Assembly: GCA_029861865.1 (NCBI GenBank)
Contig: JAOTYL010000001.1
Coordinates: 624,536 to 688,535 of the forward strand
Length of the DNA: 64,000 nucleotides
Direction of reading: 5' to 3'
DNA from: Myxococcales bacterium
GTDB taxonomy: Bacteria; Myxococcota_A; Polyangia; Polyangiales; Houyiibacteriaceae
The position numbers and the translations under genes are program-made. The stretch's first letter is position 1. Every line of letters begins with the position of its first letter. Positions 17,243 to 25,963 of the stretch are shown here, piece by piece. The notes under the pieces were generated by a model, which had not been told where the DNA came from, did no database searches, and saw only the letters and a list, made by a program, of their open reading frames with translations.

Positions 17243-17640
17243 CCGCACTTGCGACGAGCTCGAGCGCTGAAACCCGAGGGGTCTTGGTCGAAGTGCAGAG
17301 CTACTACCTCGAAGAGCAATCGCATCCGGCGTCGCGGCGTTTCGTTTTTGCTTACACGATCACGATCACCAACAACGGCAACGAAGTGGTACAGCTGCGG
17401 TCACGCCGCTGGATCATCACCGACGGCCTCGGGGATGTCGAAGAGGTGGAGGGGCCCGGCGTAGTCGGCGAGCAGCCCGTCCTTCGCTACGGAGAAAGCT
17501 TTCGGTATACGAGCGGTGCCATCCTCACCACCGAGCGCGGCACGATGAAAGGCACCTATCAAATGCATTTCCCCGAAGGCGGCCAGTTCGACGCAGAGAT
17601 AGCCGAGTTCCTGCTAGAGAGGCCATACTCCCTGAACTGA
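17239..17640 (+). CDS. apaG: ApaG (Co2+/Mg2+ efflux-associated) domain protein
   Basis: The 133-residue protein has the compact Fn3-like ApaG domain: VEVQSYYLEEQSHPASRRFVFAY, TITNNGNEVVQLRSRRWIITD, GEQPVLRYGESFRYTSGA and a final GTYQMHFPEGGQFDAEI. ApaG's biochemical role is not firmly established; it has been linked to metal efflux and nucleotide binding. The ATG at 17239, overlapping the glycosylase stop, is preferred over an in-frame start at 17173 inside that gene. A palindromic terminator follows directly. Confidence 0.93.
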   Translation: MTALATSSSAETRGVLVEVQSYYLEEQSHPASRRFVFAYTITITNNGNEVVQLRSRRWIITDGLGDVEEVEGPGVVGEQPVLRYGESFRYTSGAILTTERGTMKGTYQMHFPEGGQFDAEIAEFLLERPYSLN

Positions 17641-17643
17641 AAT

Positions 17644-17662
17644 AAAGGGGACAGTCCCCTTT
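17644..17662. terminator. GGGGAC palindrome, copy 1 (bidirectional terminator)
   Basis: The arms AAAGGGGAC and GTCCCCTTT are perfect complements about a central A. The A-run on one side and T-run on the other let it work as an intrinsic terminator in both directions. It fills the 23-base gap between the converging apaG and 17664-18164 genes. Near-identical copies occur at 38331-38351 and 38928-38949. Confidence 0.8.
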
Positions 17663-17663
17663 T

Positions 17664-18164
17664 CTAGTTGGTCTTGTCCCAAGCGGCTTTGATCGCTTTG
17701 TAGGTTTCGATGCCGCTCTCGGTGAGATCCAGGGCGCCTGCGCCCACCAGCCTTTGATGCACCTCTTTCGGGTCACGCTCCCAACCCGTGGGCAGGTCGA
17801 GCTTCACGTTGACGGGGACACCACCGAGGAGGCCTTGCTCTTCCATGGTCCACAAAGCTTCGGCGGCGAGAAACTGCCCGGCGACCTTTCGGAGCTCGGG
17901 CGCCAGGTGGCTGGCGAGCGGAAAGACGTCGTAGAGCCCGATCTCCTCGGCCGGCACCGCGAGCGGTTGCCGCAGAGCCTTGAAGACCGGAGCCGCGATC
18001 GGCAGCTCGACGAGGTCGAGCCCGGCGATGTCCTGGCCTTGGCTGGCCATCAGCGACCGCTCGAGGGCGTCGCCATGGCTGCGGGTGATCGCAGCGGGCC
18101 GGGCGGAACCGTCCAAAAGAACGGTAAGCACTAGGTAGGGGCGCGGGTCTCGCTCTTCGTTCAT
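17664..18164 (-). CDS. Unknown soluble protein, 166 residues
   Basis: The protein has no signal peptide or membrane segment and reads as alpha/beta (YLVLTVLLDGSARPAAITRS, then DLVELPIAAPVFKALRQPLA). The C-terminal half is helical (ELRKVAGQFLAAEALWTMEE). The open frame and codon use match the neighbouring genes, so it is likely real. I do not recognise the family. It is divergent from tsaC, with 93 bases between them. Confidence 0.6.
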   Translation of the reverse strand: MNEERDPRPYLVLTVLLDGSARPAAITRSHGDALERSLMASQGQDIAGLDLVELPIAAPVFKALRQPLAVPAEEIGLYDVFPLASHLAPELRKVAGQFLAAEALWTMEEQGLLGGVPVNVKLDLPTGWERDPKEVHQRLVGAGALDLTESGIETYKAIKAAWDKTN

Positions 18165-18257
18165 TTTCGGAGCGCCTTGTTAGCGCATTTCGCACCGGTT
18201 GGGTAGTCCTCGTCGCCTTGACGGGGGCTACTGCCTTCGTTAGCTGCACCCGCCCCG

Positions 18258-18857
18258 ATGCGTATCGAAGTTCATCCGACCCATCCTCAGGCAAGACAGG
18301 TCAAGCGGGCGGCCGAAATCCTTCGTCGGGGCGGTGTCATCGTCTATCCCACGGGAACGGTATACGGCCTAGGCTGCGATATTCATCAAAAGCGCGCCGT
18401 CGAGCGCATCTATCAGATTCGGCAGCTCAAGAAAGATCACCCGTTGAGCTTCGTCTGTCCGGACCTAAGCAAGATCGCCCGTTACGCCTACGTCGACGAC
18501 TTCGCGTATCGCACCATGAAGCGCCTCATCCCGGGGCCGTATACGTTCGTCCTTCGTGCAACCCGGGAGGTTCCCAAGATTCTCGTCCGAAAACAGAAGA
18601 CCGTGGGCATCCGCGTGCCCGATCATCCGGTAGCGCAGGCGCTCCTCCAGGAGCTCGGAAGCCCCATCGTCTCCACCTCGGCGATGATCGGCGACGAGGT
18701 CCTCAACGATCCAGACGAGCTCCATCAACGATTCCCCCAGGTCGAAGCATTTGTCGACGCCGGCTGGGGAGGGATTGAGCCCTCGACCGTCATCGATCTC
18801 ACCGGCGACGAGCCCGTCGTGCTCCGTGAGGGCGCCGGCTCGATCGACATACTTTAA
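18258..18857 (+). CDS. tsaC: L-threonylcarbamoyladenylate synthase (TsaC/Sua5/YwlC)
   Basis: This enzyme makes threonylcarbamoyl-AMP for the t6A37 modification of ANN-decoding tRNAs. The 199-residue protein has the YrdC fold signatures IVYPTGTVYGLGCDI, IYQIRQLKKDHPLSFVCPD (nucleotide-binding KxR...HPLS), TVGIRVPDHPVAQALL and SPIVSTSAM. The Sua5 C-terminal extension is absent, so it is the short single-domain type. ATG 18258 fits the family start. Confidence 0.95.
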   Translation: MRIEVHPTHPQARQVKRAAEILRRGGVIVYPTGTVYGLGCDIHQKRAVERIYQIRQLKKDHPLSFVCPDLSKIARYAYVDDFAYRTMKRLIPGPYTFVLRATREVPKILVRKQKTVGIRVPDHPVAQALLQELGSPIVSTSAMIGDEVLNDPDELHQRFPQVEAFVDAGWGGIEPSTVIDLTGDEPVVLREGAGSIDIL

Positions 18858-18893
18858 CCCAGTGAAACCCCGTGGCCGATGCAAAGCGCTGGT

Positions 18894-19448
18894 CTACGCG
18901 GACCGAACCGGGGAGCCACGCGCTTCGGAGATAATGCTTCGAAGGAGCGCCGTCCACTCCCGGTATCGAGGCGCTCGGCTCATCTGTTCGACCAACCGTT
19001 CGGCGGTCCATTCGTCGCGGCCCTGGTACTGGGTCACCGCCGCCCAATTGGCAAGATGCTGGTCCCACTGCTCCGCGGTCCAAGAACCGACCTCGCCAGA
19101 TCGAAAGATGAACAAATGGTCGTCGGCCAGGTCTGCGCCAGCCACCCAGAGGCCGGTATCCGTGATGAAAGGGCCAAGCGATCGAATGACGAGCTGGCGC
19201 TCCGCAGCCCGTCCGAGCGGTTCGAGCGCGCGGTCGAACTGCTCCCAGCTCCGGGTGAGGGTGCGCACTCGTTCTTCAGAGATCGGCATGTGTGGTTTGA
19301 ATGCGCCTGGCGCGACACGAGCATCGTGATCGTCGTGGATGCGGATGCCGTGCTGCTCTTCGGCGGCGCGATAGGCTCGTAGGGCCTCGTCTCTCGAGAC
19401 CTCACCGTCGATGCACCCGACAAACGAAGCGATCAAAGGACGGGTCAC
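18894..19448 (-). CDS. Unknown soluble protein, 184 residues
   Basis: The GTG start lies 12 bases after the coaBC stop on the same strand, so it is probably the second gene of that transcript. The sequence is largely helical and rich in Arg, Asp and Trp (WTAEQWDQHLANWAAVTQYQ) with no export signal. I recognise no domain. Its position suggests co-expression with coenzyme-A synthesis, but no functional link is visible. Confidence 0.6.
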   Translation of the reverse strand: MTRPLIASFVGCIDGEVSRDEALRAYRAAEEQHGIRIHDDHDARVAPGAFKPHMPISEERVRTLTRSWEQFDRALEPLGRAAERQLVIRSLGPFITDTGLWVAGADLADDHLFIFRSGEVGSWTAEQWDQHLANWAAVTQYQGRDEWTAERLVEQMSRAPRYREWTALLRSIISEARGSPVRSA

Positions 19449-19460
19449 AATGCGCTCGTT

Positions 19461-20693
19461 TCAGTTGGGCGCATCCGGCCCGGCTTTCGTCGCGGTGCGG
19501 CGGGGCTGTCGTTGCAACAGCGCGCTCACGCGATCGAGAATTTGGTTGGCGAGGGCATGCTTGCTCATCTCGGGAAGAGAGGTGGCCGAGCTCGCCTCGA
19601 CGAGGGTGGCCCGATTGGTGTCCCCGGCCAGCCCGTCGCTTGCGGCATTGGCGACGATCAGATCAGCCCCTTTTCGCTCGAGCTTATGCCTCGCTGCCTG
19701 CTCGAGGTTTTCGGTCTCGAGGGCAAAGCCCACGAGCACTGCGGGCCGGTGCCCGCGCTTGGCCCCGACGTCGGCGAGGATGTCCGGGTTGCGGACGAGC
19801 TCGAGCTGAAGGCCGTTCCCTTTTTTGATCTTGCGGGGCGCGCGCTGTTCGGGTCGGTAGTCGGCGACTGCGGCGGCCATGATCACGACGTCGGCTTCCT
19901 CGAAACGCTGCATGACCGCCTCGTGCATCTCGCGCGCCGCCCGCACGCACACCACATCGGCGCCCCGGGGGTCGGGCAGATTCACCGGCCCGCTCACGAG
20001 CGTGACCGAAGCGCCACGCCGAAGTGCCTGCGAAGCGATCGCGTAGCCCATCTTGCCCGTGGAGCGGTTGCCGAGGAAGCGGACCGGGTCGAGGTCTTCG
20101 TGCGTGGGACCGGCCGTGATCAAGACGTGTCTGCCGGCTAAGTCGTCTCCTCGCGCGAACTGGGTCTCGAGCTCATCGGCGATGTCCTCGGGCTCCATCA
20201 TCCGGCCTAGGCCGATTTCGCCGTTCGCGAGCGTCCCGGTCACCGGGCCGAGCATGACCGCGCCGCGCTCGATCAGCCGTGCGACATTGGCTTGCGTGGC
20301 CTCGTGTGCCCACATCCGATGGTGCATCGCGGGCGCAAAGAAGATGTCTCCGCGCGCGCAGGCAAGCGTTGCGAGCACCGCATCGTCCGCCAGGCCCGAA
20401 GCCGCCCTGGCCATCAAGTTCATGGTGGCCGGCGCGACCACGATGGCGTCGGCCCATTCACCGAGCTCGACATGGACCTCGCCCGCATAGTCCTCCGCCC
20501 AGAGGTCGGTGACTGGCGGCTTCCCGGTCAGCCCCGCAAACGTGATCGGCCCGACGAAGCGCGTGGCGGCGTTGGTCATCGCCACTTGCACTTCGGCGCC
20601 ACGGCGCATGAGCTCACGCACGAGCTCCACGGCTTTGAAGGCCGCGATACCGCCACTGATACCAACGACGATCCGCTTTCCCTGGAGGGACAT
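19461..20693 (-). CDS. coaBC: Bifunctional phosphopantothenoylcysteine decarboxylase/phosphopantothenate-cysteine ligase
   Basis: CoaBC performs two consecutive steps of coenzyme-A synthesis. The N-terminal flavin-dependent CoaC half has VVGISGGIAAFKAVELVREL and the active-site region FAPAMHHRMW. The C-terminal CoaB half has LITAGPTHEDLDPVRFLGN, NRSTGKMGYAIA and AAVADYRPEQRA. At 410 residues it is normal length. The start is ATG 20693. Confidence 0.95.
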   Translation of the reverse strand: MSLQGKRIVVGISGGIAAFKAVELVRELMRRGAEVQVAMTNAATRFVGPITFAGLTGKPPVTDLWAEDYAGEVHVELGEWADAIVVAPATMNLMARAASGLADDAVLATLACARGDIFFAPAMHHRMWAHEATQANVARLIERGAVMLGPVTGTLANGEIGLGRMMEPEDIADELETQFARGDDLAGRHVLITAGPTHEDLDPVRFLGNRSTGKMGYAIASQALRRGASVTLVSGPVNLPDPRGADVVCVRAAREMHEAVMQRFEEADVVIMAAAVADYRPEQRAPRKIKKGNGLQLELVRNPDILADVGAKRGHRPAVLVGFALETENLEQAARHKLERKGADLIVANAASDGLAGDTNRATLVEASSATSLPEMSKHALANQILDRVSALLQRQPRRTATKAGPDAPN

Positions 20694-20778
20694 CCTCGGC
20701 GCAGTCTAGCAGGGGCGGGGTGATTTGCGACGCATCATCTGACCTGAACGCCCGATGGGTGTCAGCGTGTGCGGGCGC

Positions 20779-22032
20779 TCACTTTGTCGGCACGCCAGGC
20801 GCGGGAAACTGGTCGCAGAGGTCCTTGATCTCGCCTGCAACACGGGTGACGAGGGTCTCGTTCTCGACGTCCTCGATGACGTCGCCCATCCAATTGCCGA
20901 GCCGCTTCATCTCGTCGCTGCCCATGCCTCTGCTGGTGATGGCGGGCGTCCCCAGGCGGATGCCGCTTGGGTCGAAAGGCTTGCGCGTGTCGAAAGGCAC
21001 CGAGTTGTAGTTCGCGACCATCCCTGCGCGGTCGAGGGCCTGGGCCGCGACTTTGCCAGGCACGTCTTTGCTCGTGAGGTCGATCAAGATGAGATGGTTG
21101 TCGCTGCCGCCCGTCACGAGATCGAAGCCGCGAGACAAGAGCACCTCCGATAGGGTGCGGGAGTTGTCGACGACGGCGTGCGCGTAAGACTTGAATTCGT
21201 CTGTCATGGCGAGCTTGGCCGCGATGGCGATGCCGGCGGTCGTGCCGTTGTGTGGCCCGCCCTGGAGCCCCGGGAAAACCGCGCGGTCGATGGCTTTCCT
21301 GTGCTTTTCGTCGCACATGATCATGCCGCCTCGCGGTCCGCGGAACGTCTTGTGCGTGGTGCTGCTGATCACCTCCGCGTGCCCGACTGGCGACGGGTGC
21401 GCCCCGCCGGCGACCAGTCCCGAGATGTGCGCGATGTCCGCCACGAGAATCGCATCGACCTCGCGGGCGATCTCGGCAAACTTTGGGAAGTCGACGATGC
21501 GCGAGTAGGCTGTCGTGCCGCAAAACAAGACCTTTGGTTTGTGCTCTCGGGCAAGCGAAGCGACTTGGTCGAAGTCGATGCGGTGGTCGTCTCGGCGCAC
21601 CCCGTACTGAATCGCGTTGAAGTACTTGCCGCTGATCGAGACCTTCCACCCGTGCGTGAGATGACCGCCGCTTGGAAGGCCCATGCCCATGATCGTGTCG
21701 CCCGGGTTACAGAAGGCGAAATAGACGGCTAGGTTTGCGGGCGAGCCCGAGTAGGGCTGGACGTTCGCGTGGTCGACACCAAAGAGCGCCTTCAGCCGCT
21801 CGATGGCCAGTTTCTCGATGGCGTCGATGTTCTGTTGGCCCTCGTAGTAACGCCGCCCGGCGTACCCTTCCGAGTACTTGTTGTTGAGCACGCTTCCGCA
21901 CGCCTCCATGACGGCAGTGCTCGCGTAGTTTTCGCTTGGAATGAGGCGTAGCTTCTCGTGCTGACGCCGAACCTCGTCAGCGATGTACTTAGAGATTTCA
22001 GGGTCGACTTCAGCTAGGTGTGGGTCCGCCAT
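20779..22032 (-). CDS. glyA: Serine hydroxymethyltransferase
   Basis: GlyA interconverts serine and glycine while charging tetrahydrofolate with a one-carbon unit. The 417-residue protein has LRLIPSENYASTAVMEACGS, NKYSEGYAGRRYYEGQQNID, and the PLP lysine in SSTTHKTFRGPRGG. Length and motif order are standard. It is divergent from trpE across only 68 bases, so the two promoters must overlap or lie close. Confidence 0.97.
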   Translation of the reverse strand: MADPHLAEVDPEISKYIADEVRRQHEKLRLIPSENYASTAVMEACGSVLNNKYSEGYAGRRYYEGQQNIDAIEKLAIERLKALFGVDHANVQPYSGSPANLAVYFAFCNPGDTIMGMGLPSGGHLTHGWKVSISGKYFNAIQYGVRRDDHRIDFDQVASLAREHKPKVLFCGTTAYSRIVDFPKFAEIAREVDAILVADIAHISGLVAGGAHPSPVGHAEVISSTTHKTFRGPRGGMIMCDEKHRKAIDRAVFPGLQGGPHNGTTAGIAIAAKLAMTDEFKSYAHAVVDNSRTLSEVLLSRGFDLVTGGSDNHLILIDLTSKDVPGKVAAQALDRAGMVANYNSVPFDTRKPFDPSGIRLGTPAITSRGMGSDEMKRLGNWMGDVIEDVENETLVTRVAGEIKDLCDQFPAPGVPTK

Positions 22033-22100
22033 GTTTTCTCCACGGGGGCCTTAGCACCCGGCAACTTGGCGAGCCAGAGGGTCGGTGTTATCCGAAGGCG

Positions 22101-23582
22101 GTGAGCGGCTATTTTCCAAGCTCCAAAGAGTTCGAGCGGCTCAGCGCGACGGCCACGGTCGTTCCGGTGTACCGCGAGGTGATCGCCGATCGTCTCACGC
22201 CGGTGCTCGCCCAGGCGACGCTCGGACACGGCCCGGGCAGCTTCCTGCTCGAGAGCGTCGTCGGCGGTGAGAAGTGGGCCCGTTATAGTTTTGTCGGGGC
22301 CGATCCTGAAGTGATCGTGCGAGGGGTCGCGGATCGCTTCGAGCGAGTGGTCGACGGGGTGGTGGACCAAGAGCTCGGCGTCGATCCGTGGGAGCGCCTT
22401 CGCGAGACGTTGGCGGAGTGGAAGCCGCCGGAGGTCGACTGGCTGCCCCGATTCTGGGGCGGAGCCGTGGGTTTCGTCAGTTATGACGCCGTTCGGACCT
22501 TTGAACCCACCGTAGGGCCCGCTCTCACCCGTGACGACGATTGGGAGTTCTGCTTCGCGGTCGGCGGAACGGTCCTCATCTTTGACAGCGTCCGTGGGAC
22601 ATTGCGCGTCGTCGTGCCGGCCCGCGTGCAAGGCGACGCGAAGAGCGCATACGAGCGCGCCACCAGGCGTATTGAAGCGACTCTTCGAGCTCTCGATGAG
22701 CCCAAGCTTCCACGGAGGCTCCATCCGCCCGAATCGAACGGCGAGCTCGAGCTTCCCGCGTCGAGTTTCGATCGCCCGGGCTTCTGCAAGGCGGTCGAGG
22801 AGGCCAAAGAACATATCCGCGCCGGCGACATCTTCCAAGTGGTGTTGTCCCAACGCTTTCGAGTGCCGCTCGGCAACACCGACGTGTTCGATGTCTATCG
22901 TGCGATGCGGGTCATCAACCCGAGCCCGTACATGTATTTTCTCCGGCTCCCGGACCGAATCGTCGCCGGTGCCAGCCCAGAAACTCTGGTCCGTCTCGAA
23001 GACGGCCAGGCTTACGTTCGTCCGATCGCCGGTACGCGGCACCGCGGCCGAACCGAAGAGGAAGACCTCGCGATCGAGGAAGAGCTGCTCGCCGATCCCA
23101 AGGAGCGCGCCGAGCACGTCATGCTCGTCGACCTCGGCCGAAATGACGTAGGGCGCATCAGCCGACCGGGTACGGTCACCGTCACCGACCAAATGCTCGT
23201 CGAGCGGTATTCCCACGTCATGCACATCGTGTCGAACGTCGTCGGCGACCTCGCGCCAGGACGCGACGCCCTGGACGTCCTTCGAGCCACGTTCCCCGCC
23301 GGAACGTTGAGCGGTGCACCCAAGGTGCGCGCGATGCAGATCATCGAGGAGCTCGAGCCCGAGCGGCGAGGGGTTTACGGCGGAGCCGTCGGGTACATAG
23401 GCTTCGATGGCAACATGGATGTCGCGATCGCGATCCGGACGATCGTCGCACGCAATGGCGAGATGTGGTTGCAAGCCGGTGCCGGCATCGTCGAAGCCAG
23501 CGACCCGGACAAGGAATACGAAGAGACCGTCAACAAGGCACGCGCCGGTTTGGTCGCGGTGAAGGCGGGGCAGCAGTCGTAG
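22101..23582 (+). CDS. trpE: Anthranilate synthase component I
   Basis: TrpE converts chorismate to anthranilate with TrpG supplying ammonia. The 493-residue product from GTG 22101 (AAGG upstream) has the N-terminal domain with ARYSFVGADPEV and GGAVGFVSYDAVRTFE, then the chorismate-binding core with IRAGDIFQVVLSQRF, ASPETLVRLEDG, RPIAGTRHRGRTEEED, LVDLGRNDVGRIS and GTLSGAPKVRAMQIIEELEP. No trpG or other trp gene follows; tRNA-Asp is next. An ATG-like start at 22020 would overlap glyA and is rejected. Confidence 0.95.
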   Translation: MSGYFPSSKEFERLSATATVVPVYREVIADRLTPVLAQATLGHGPGSFLLESVVGGEKWARYSFVGADPEVIVRGVADRFERVVDGVVDQELGVDPWERLRETLAEWKPPEVDWLPRFWGGAVGFVSYDAVRTFEPTVGPALTRDDDWEFCFAVGGTVLIFDSVRGTLRVVVPARVQGDAKSAYERATRRIEATLRALDEPKLPRRLHPPESNGELELPASSFDRPGFCKAVEEAKEHIRAGDIFQVVLSQRFRVPLGNTDVFDVYRAMRVINPSPYMYFLRLPDRIVAGASPETLVRLEDGQAYVRPIAGTRHRGRTEEEDLAIEEELLADPKERAEHVMLVDLGRNDVGRISRPGTVTVTDQMLVERYSHVMHIVSNVVGDLAPGRDALDVLRATFPAGTLSGAPKVRAMQIIEELEPERRGVYGGAVGYIGFDGNMDVAIAIRTIVARNGEMWLQAGAGIVEASDPDKEYEETVNKARAGLVAVKAGQQS

Positions 23583-23661
23583 TCAGCCGCCGCAGGCCTT
23601 TGACAGCGCCGAGGGCACAGGCTAAGAAGCGCGTCCCGAGGGGCGACCCTCTTCGGGGGAT

Positions 23662-23738
<77 letters not shown>

Positions 23739-23763
23739 CCACCCGCCCAGTGAGGGCGGGTGG
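23739..23763 (+). terminator. Stem-loop directly after tRNA-Asp
   Basis: A perfect 10-bp GC stem, CCACCCGCCC/GGGCGGGTGG, encloses AGTGA. No T-run follows, so it may be a processing or stability hairpin or a weak terminator. Confidence 0.6.
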
Positions 23764-23886
23764 CGTCGCGTCCTCCGGTCCTCTCACCGGGGTGTACTCG
23801 CGCCCTTTGGGCGCTGCGTACTGCGTTTGGAACGCTGAGCTACACGGACTGACGTCCGTTCCGCTTCGCAGCGTTCCAACCGCACA
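23764..23886 (+). other. Structured non-coding block between tRNA-Asp and its first 3'-end copy
   Basis: No gene is visible. Several perfect inverted repeats are packed here: GCGCCC-TTT-GGGCGC (23800-23814), and a nested pair in which the outer arms TTGGAACGCTG (23827-23837) and CAGCGTTCCAA (23869-23879) enclose ACGGAC-TGAC-GTCCGT (23844-23859). This is dense enough to suggest a structured RNA or a recombination site rather than random spacer. No family is recognised. Confidence 0.5.
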
Positions 23887-23905
23887 CGAGTCCCGTCCGC
23901 CGCGC
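23887..23905 (+). repeat. Second copy of the tRNA-Asp 3' end
   Basis: The 19 bases CGAGTCCCGTCCGCCGCGC are identical to 23718-23736 inside tRNA-Asp (T-loop through the start of CCA). No other tRNA part accompanies it. It marks the end of the structured block and looks like an attachment-site-type direct repeat. Confidence 0.85.
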
Positions 23906-23920
23906 TAACACCCGGCCCCT

Positions 23921-23995
23921 GCGTCAGCGCCAGTGTCAGTGACAGGGTCAGTGTCAGCGCCAGTGACAGCGTCCGTGTTAGGGCCTGTGTCAGTG
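23921..23995. repeat. Degenerate hexamer tract, intergenic
   Basis: Repeated units of the CAGCGC/CAGTGT/CAGTGA type run for about 75 bases just after the second tRNA-Asp 3'-end copy. It is the same repeat class as at 3012-3148. It does not encode a plausible protein here. Confidence 0.8.
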
Positions 23996-24142
23996 AGGGA
24001 CGCGCGGTCGTTTCGTCGCCAATCCCACCGAACGCAGATCTTTCGGCCACGGTTCTGTAAAGCCCACAAGAATCCGCGGTTTTGCGTTGGCACACCGCAT
24101 GCATTTACATGCCTCTACTTGGTGGCGGTCTGGTAGGGAGCG

Positions 24143-24679
24143 TTGCAACCGAGGAGGGTTCTCATCCGTTACTTTTTCGGATTTCTATGTGTCTGTGCGC
24201 TGGACGTAGTGCCGTTGCCCCGGAGCGCGAGCGCACAGGCCGGTGAGGGAGCCACGACCTCTGAGTCCGCGCCCTCGTCTGAGCCAGCATCTGAAGAGCC
24301 CGTGTTGCAGCTCGAGCTAACCCTTGCCGGTGTTGACGTTGCGCCAAGCCCGCCACGGACGGTCGACGGATACACGCTTGAGGAGATGGATCTTCGTGTG
24401 CGGCGAGCGCGGATCGGGCTCATCAGCTCCGCTGCTGTTTTGGTTGTTGGTGGGGTGCTCCTGGGGGTTGCCGGCGCTAGCGCTAACATCGTTACTGACG
24501 AGAGCTTGGGGCTCCTTTGGGGCGGGGTGGCTCTGGCGGGGATCGGCTCCGTCGGGATGATTGCCACCGGCATCCTGCTGGGCGTCCGCAAGCGAAAGCG
24601 GCGCAAGTTGCACGAAGCGGACTATGGCAGACCGCGCAAAGTTCAATGGGATCTGGCAAGATCTCGAGTCGTGTTCTGA
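24143..24679 (+). CDS. Small exported membrane protein of an unknown paralogous family
   Basis: The ~178-residue product has a signal peptide (FFGFLCVCALDVVPLPRSASAQA), an acidic Ser/Pro/Glu stretch, and two transmembrane helices (LISSAAVLVVGGVLLGVAGA and LWGGVALAGIGSVGMIATGI). A basic tail ends in VQWDLARSRVVF. The same tail is encoded again at 26611-26676, so the window held at least two paralogues. The start is uncertain: a TTG at 24143 gives the frame shown, but a strong AGGAGG lies inside it, six bases before an ATC codon, with no ATG or GTG at the expected place. It sits inside the segment bounded by tRNA-Asp 3'-end copies. Function unknown. Confidence 0.6.
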   Translation: MQPRRVLIRYFFGFLCVCALDVVPLPRSASAQAGEGATTSESAPSSEPASEEPVLQLELTLAGVDVAPSPPRTVDGYTLEEMDLRVRRARIGLISSAAVLVVGGVLLGVAGASANIVTDESLGLLWGGVALAGIGSVGMIATGILLGVRKRKRRKLHEADYGRPRKVQWDLARSRVVF

Positions 24680-25248
24680 GCGGTGTGACGCCCCGGCGGC
24701 ACGATGTGCGACGTGGGGGCGTTTGAGTTGGAGAAGTAGTTACCCTCCCAGTCGAGCAAACAACTCAACCGAGCGCCTTGGCGTCGAGGTGGCGCCCCTC
24801 TTCTCTTGCGGCCTTGATCGCGCGCATGAGTTGGACATTTTTGAGGCTCTGGTGTCTCTACGTTACCCGAGGGTCCCTTTTCGTGCCTTTGTAGCGCAGC
24901 GTTTCGAGTCCCGTCCGCCGCGCCGCTTGTTGCGACAGACAAGTCGCAGCGTGCTCGACGGAGTCGACGAAGACCAAGGCGATGAGTCGCTCGATGCCGG
25001 GTGGGCCATGTTCGACGGCGAAAAGCGCGTTCTGGAAATGAGTGGCCCCAGAGAGCCCCAACGGGGAAGCGCAGGGTCCGACATGCTAGTTGCCGGCGGG
25101 CGTGACGGGCTGCGTACGAAACTTGGCGGCGCGCAACGGGCTCATCGGCGAGAGCGGTTCACTTTGGTTCCTTGAGAGAGATGAGCCTGGGTGATAGGGT
25201 CGAAAGAAACTGTCAACGCTATCAGACCTTAAACGCAGTGAGGTTGGG
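24680..25248. other. Gene-poor stretch with a tRNA-Asp 3'-end copy
   Basis: These 569 bases contain no convincing gene on either strand; the open frames have unlikely composition and no start signals. The only recognisable item is the third tRNA-Asp 3'-end copy at 24903-24924. Confidence 0.55.
24903..24924 (+). repeat. Third copy of the tRNA-Asp 3' end
   Basis: Twenty-two bases from TTCGAGTC through CCGCCGCGCC are identical to 23716-23737 of tRNA-Asp. It lies 1.2 kb from the tRNA and bounds the segment holding the structured block, the hexamer tract and the small membrane-protein gene. Confidence 0.85.
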
Positions 25249-25821
25249 ATGTTTCGAACATTGGTGATCCTGGGAGTTCTGGCGATCGCGCCGTTTGCGA
25301 TCGGCTGCGGCGGCACGGATGGTGACGGTGGCTCCGGCGGTAATGGCGGAAGCGGCGGAGTGGGTGGCGATGGCGGAACCGGCGGAATGGGTGGCGATGG
25401 CGGAACGGGCGGAGTGGGTGGCGATGGCGGAACCGGCGGCGTGCCGCCCAGCTGCACACCGGGCTCGCTGGTTGCCACAGCCTGGATCGACGTCCGCTCG
25501 GTATCCGAGACTCAGTTCTCAACCGATGGCGTGATCCGGTCTTCTACCTGCAACGGAGAAGACTTCCTCGCAAAGAAATCTGGAGCATTCCGGCTTCAGG
25601 TGGTCGTGAACGATGGCGTGGACGACGATGACACCATCGGCTCGAACATTCCCACTTTCGGTATAGCCACTACGGATGACGACATCTTCTCCAACGGGAG
25701 CCAACTATTGCAGTGTTCAATATCTATCCCGCCCACGATTCTGTGCATGAGCTTCGACTTCAGCGATGGCGCGGGTAATCCGGCCTTTCCGAACGATTCG
25801 GTGTTCGTCGTCGTGTATTGA
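25249..25821 (+). CDS. Glycine-rich lipoprotein
   Basis: The 190-residue protein has a lipoprotein signal with lipobox FAIGC near residue 20, then about 45 residues of GG-x/GGDGG repeats (GGVGGDGGTGGMGGDGG), then a ~120-residue beta-rich domain with four cysteines that could form disulfides. GAGG lies just before the ATG. The architecture resembles the other glycine-rich surface proteins in the window but lacks their C-terminal anchor. It is probably displayed on the outer membrane. The function is unknown. Confidence 0.65.
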   Translation: MFRTLVILGVLAIAPFAIGCGGTDGDGGSGGNGGSGGVGGDGGTGGMGGDGGTGGVGGDGGTGGVPPSCTPGSLVATAWIDVRSVSETQFSTDGVIRSSTCNGEDFLAKKSGAFRLQVVVNDGVDDDDTIGSNIPTFGIATTDDDIFSNGSQLLQCSISIPPTILCMSFDFSDGAGNPAFPNDSVFVVVY

Positions 25822-25910
25822 CGCCCGACGATCCCTGGCGGCTCGTCACCCGACGCTCGCGGGCAGGTCAGACTCCATCCGGCGCCGCTCATGTGGCGTG
25901 CTGAGGCGGA

Positions 25911-25960
25911 TAGTGACACTGGCACTGGCACTGGCGCTGAAACTGACGCTGGCACTGACC
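25911..25960. repeat. Degenerate hexamer tract, intergenic
   Basis: About 50 bases of CACTGG/CGCTGA/CACTGA-type units lie between the lipoprotein gene and higA, just beyond the higA stop. The orientation is opposite to the tracts at 3012 and 23921. Confidence 0.75.
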
Positions 25961-25963
25961 CGA

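Noticed and set aside
22014-23474. A long leftward frame antisense to trpE
   Set aside because: trpE on the plus strand is unambiguous, and the antisense product has no recognisable features.
24863-25084. A leftward frame with the string RRGGRDSKR
   Set aside because: This is the translation of a reversed tRNA 3'-end copy, a common artefact, not a protein.
24561-25175. A 204-codon frame after the small membrane-protein gene
   Set aside because: It overlaps that gene in another frame, crosses a tRNA-Asp 3'-end copy, and has irregular composition with no domain.
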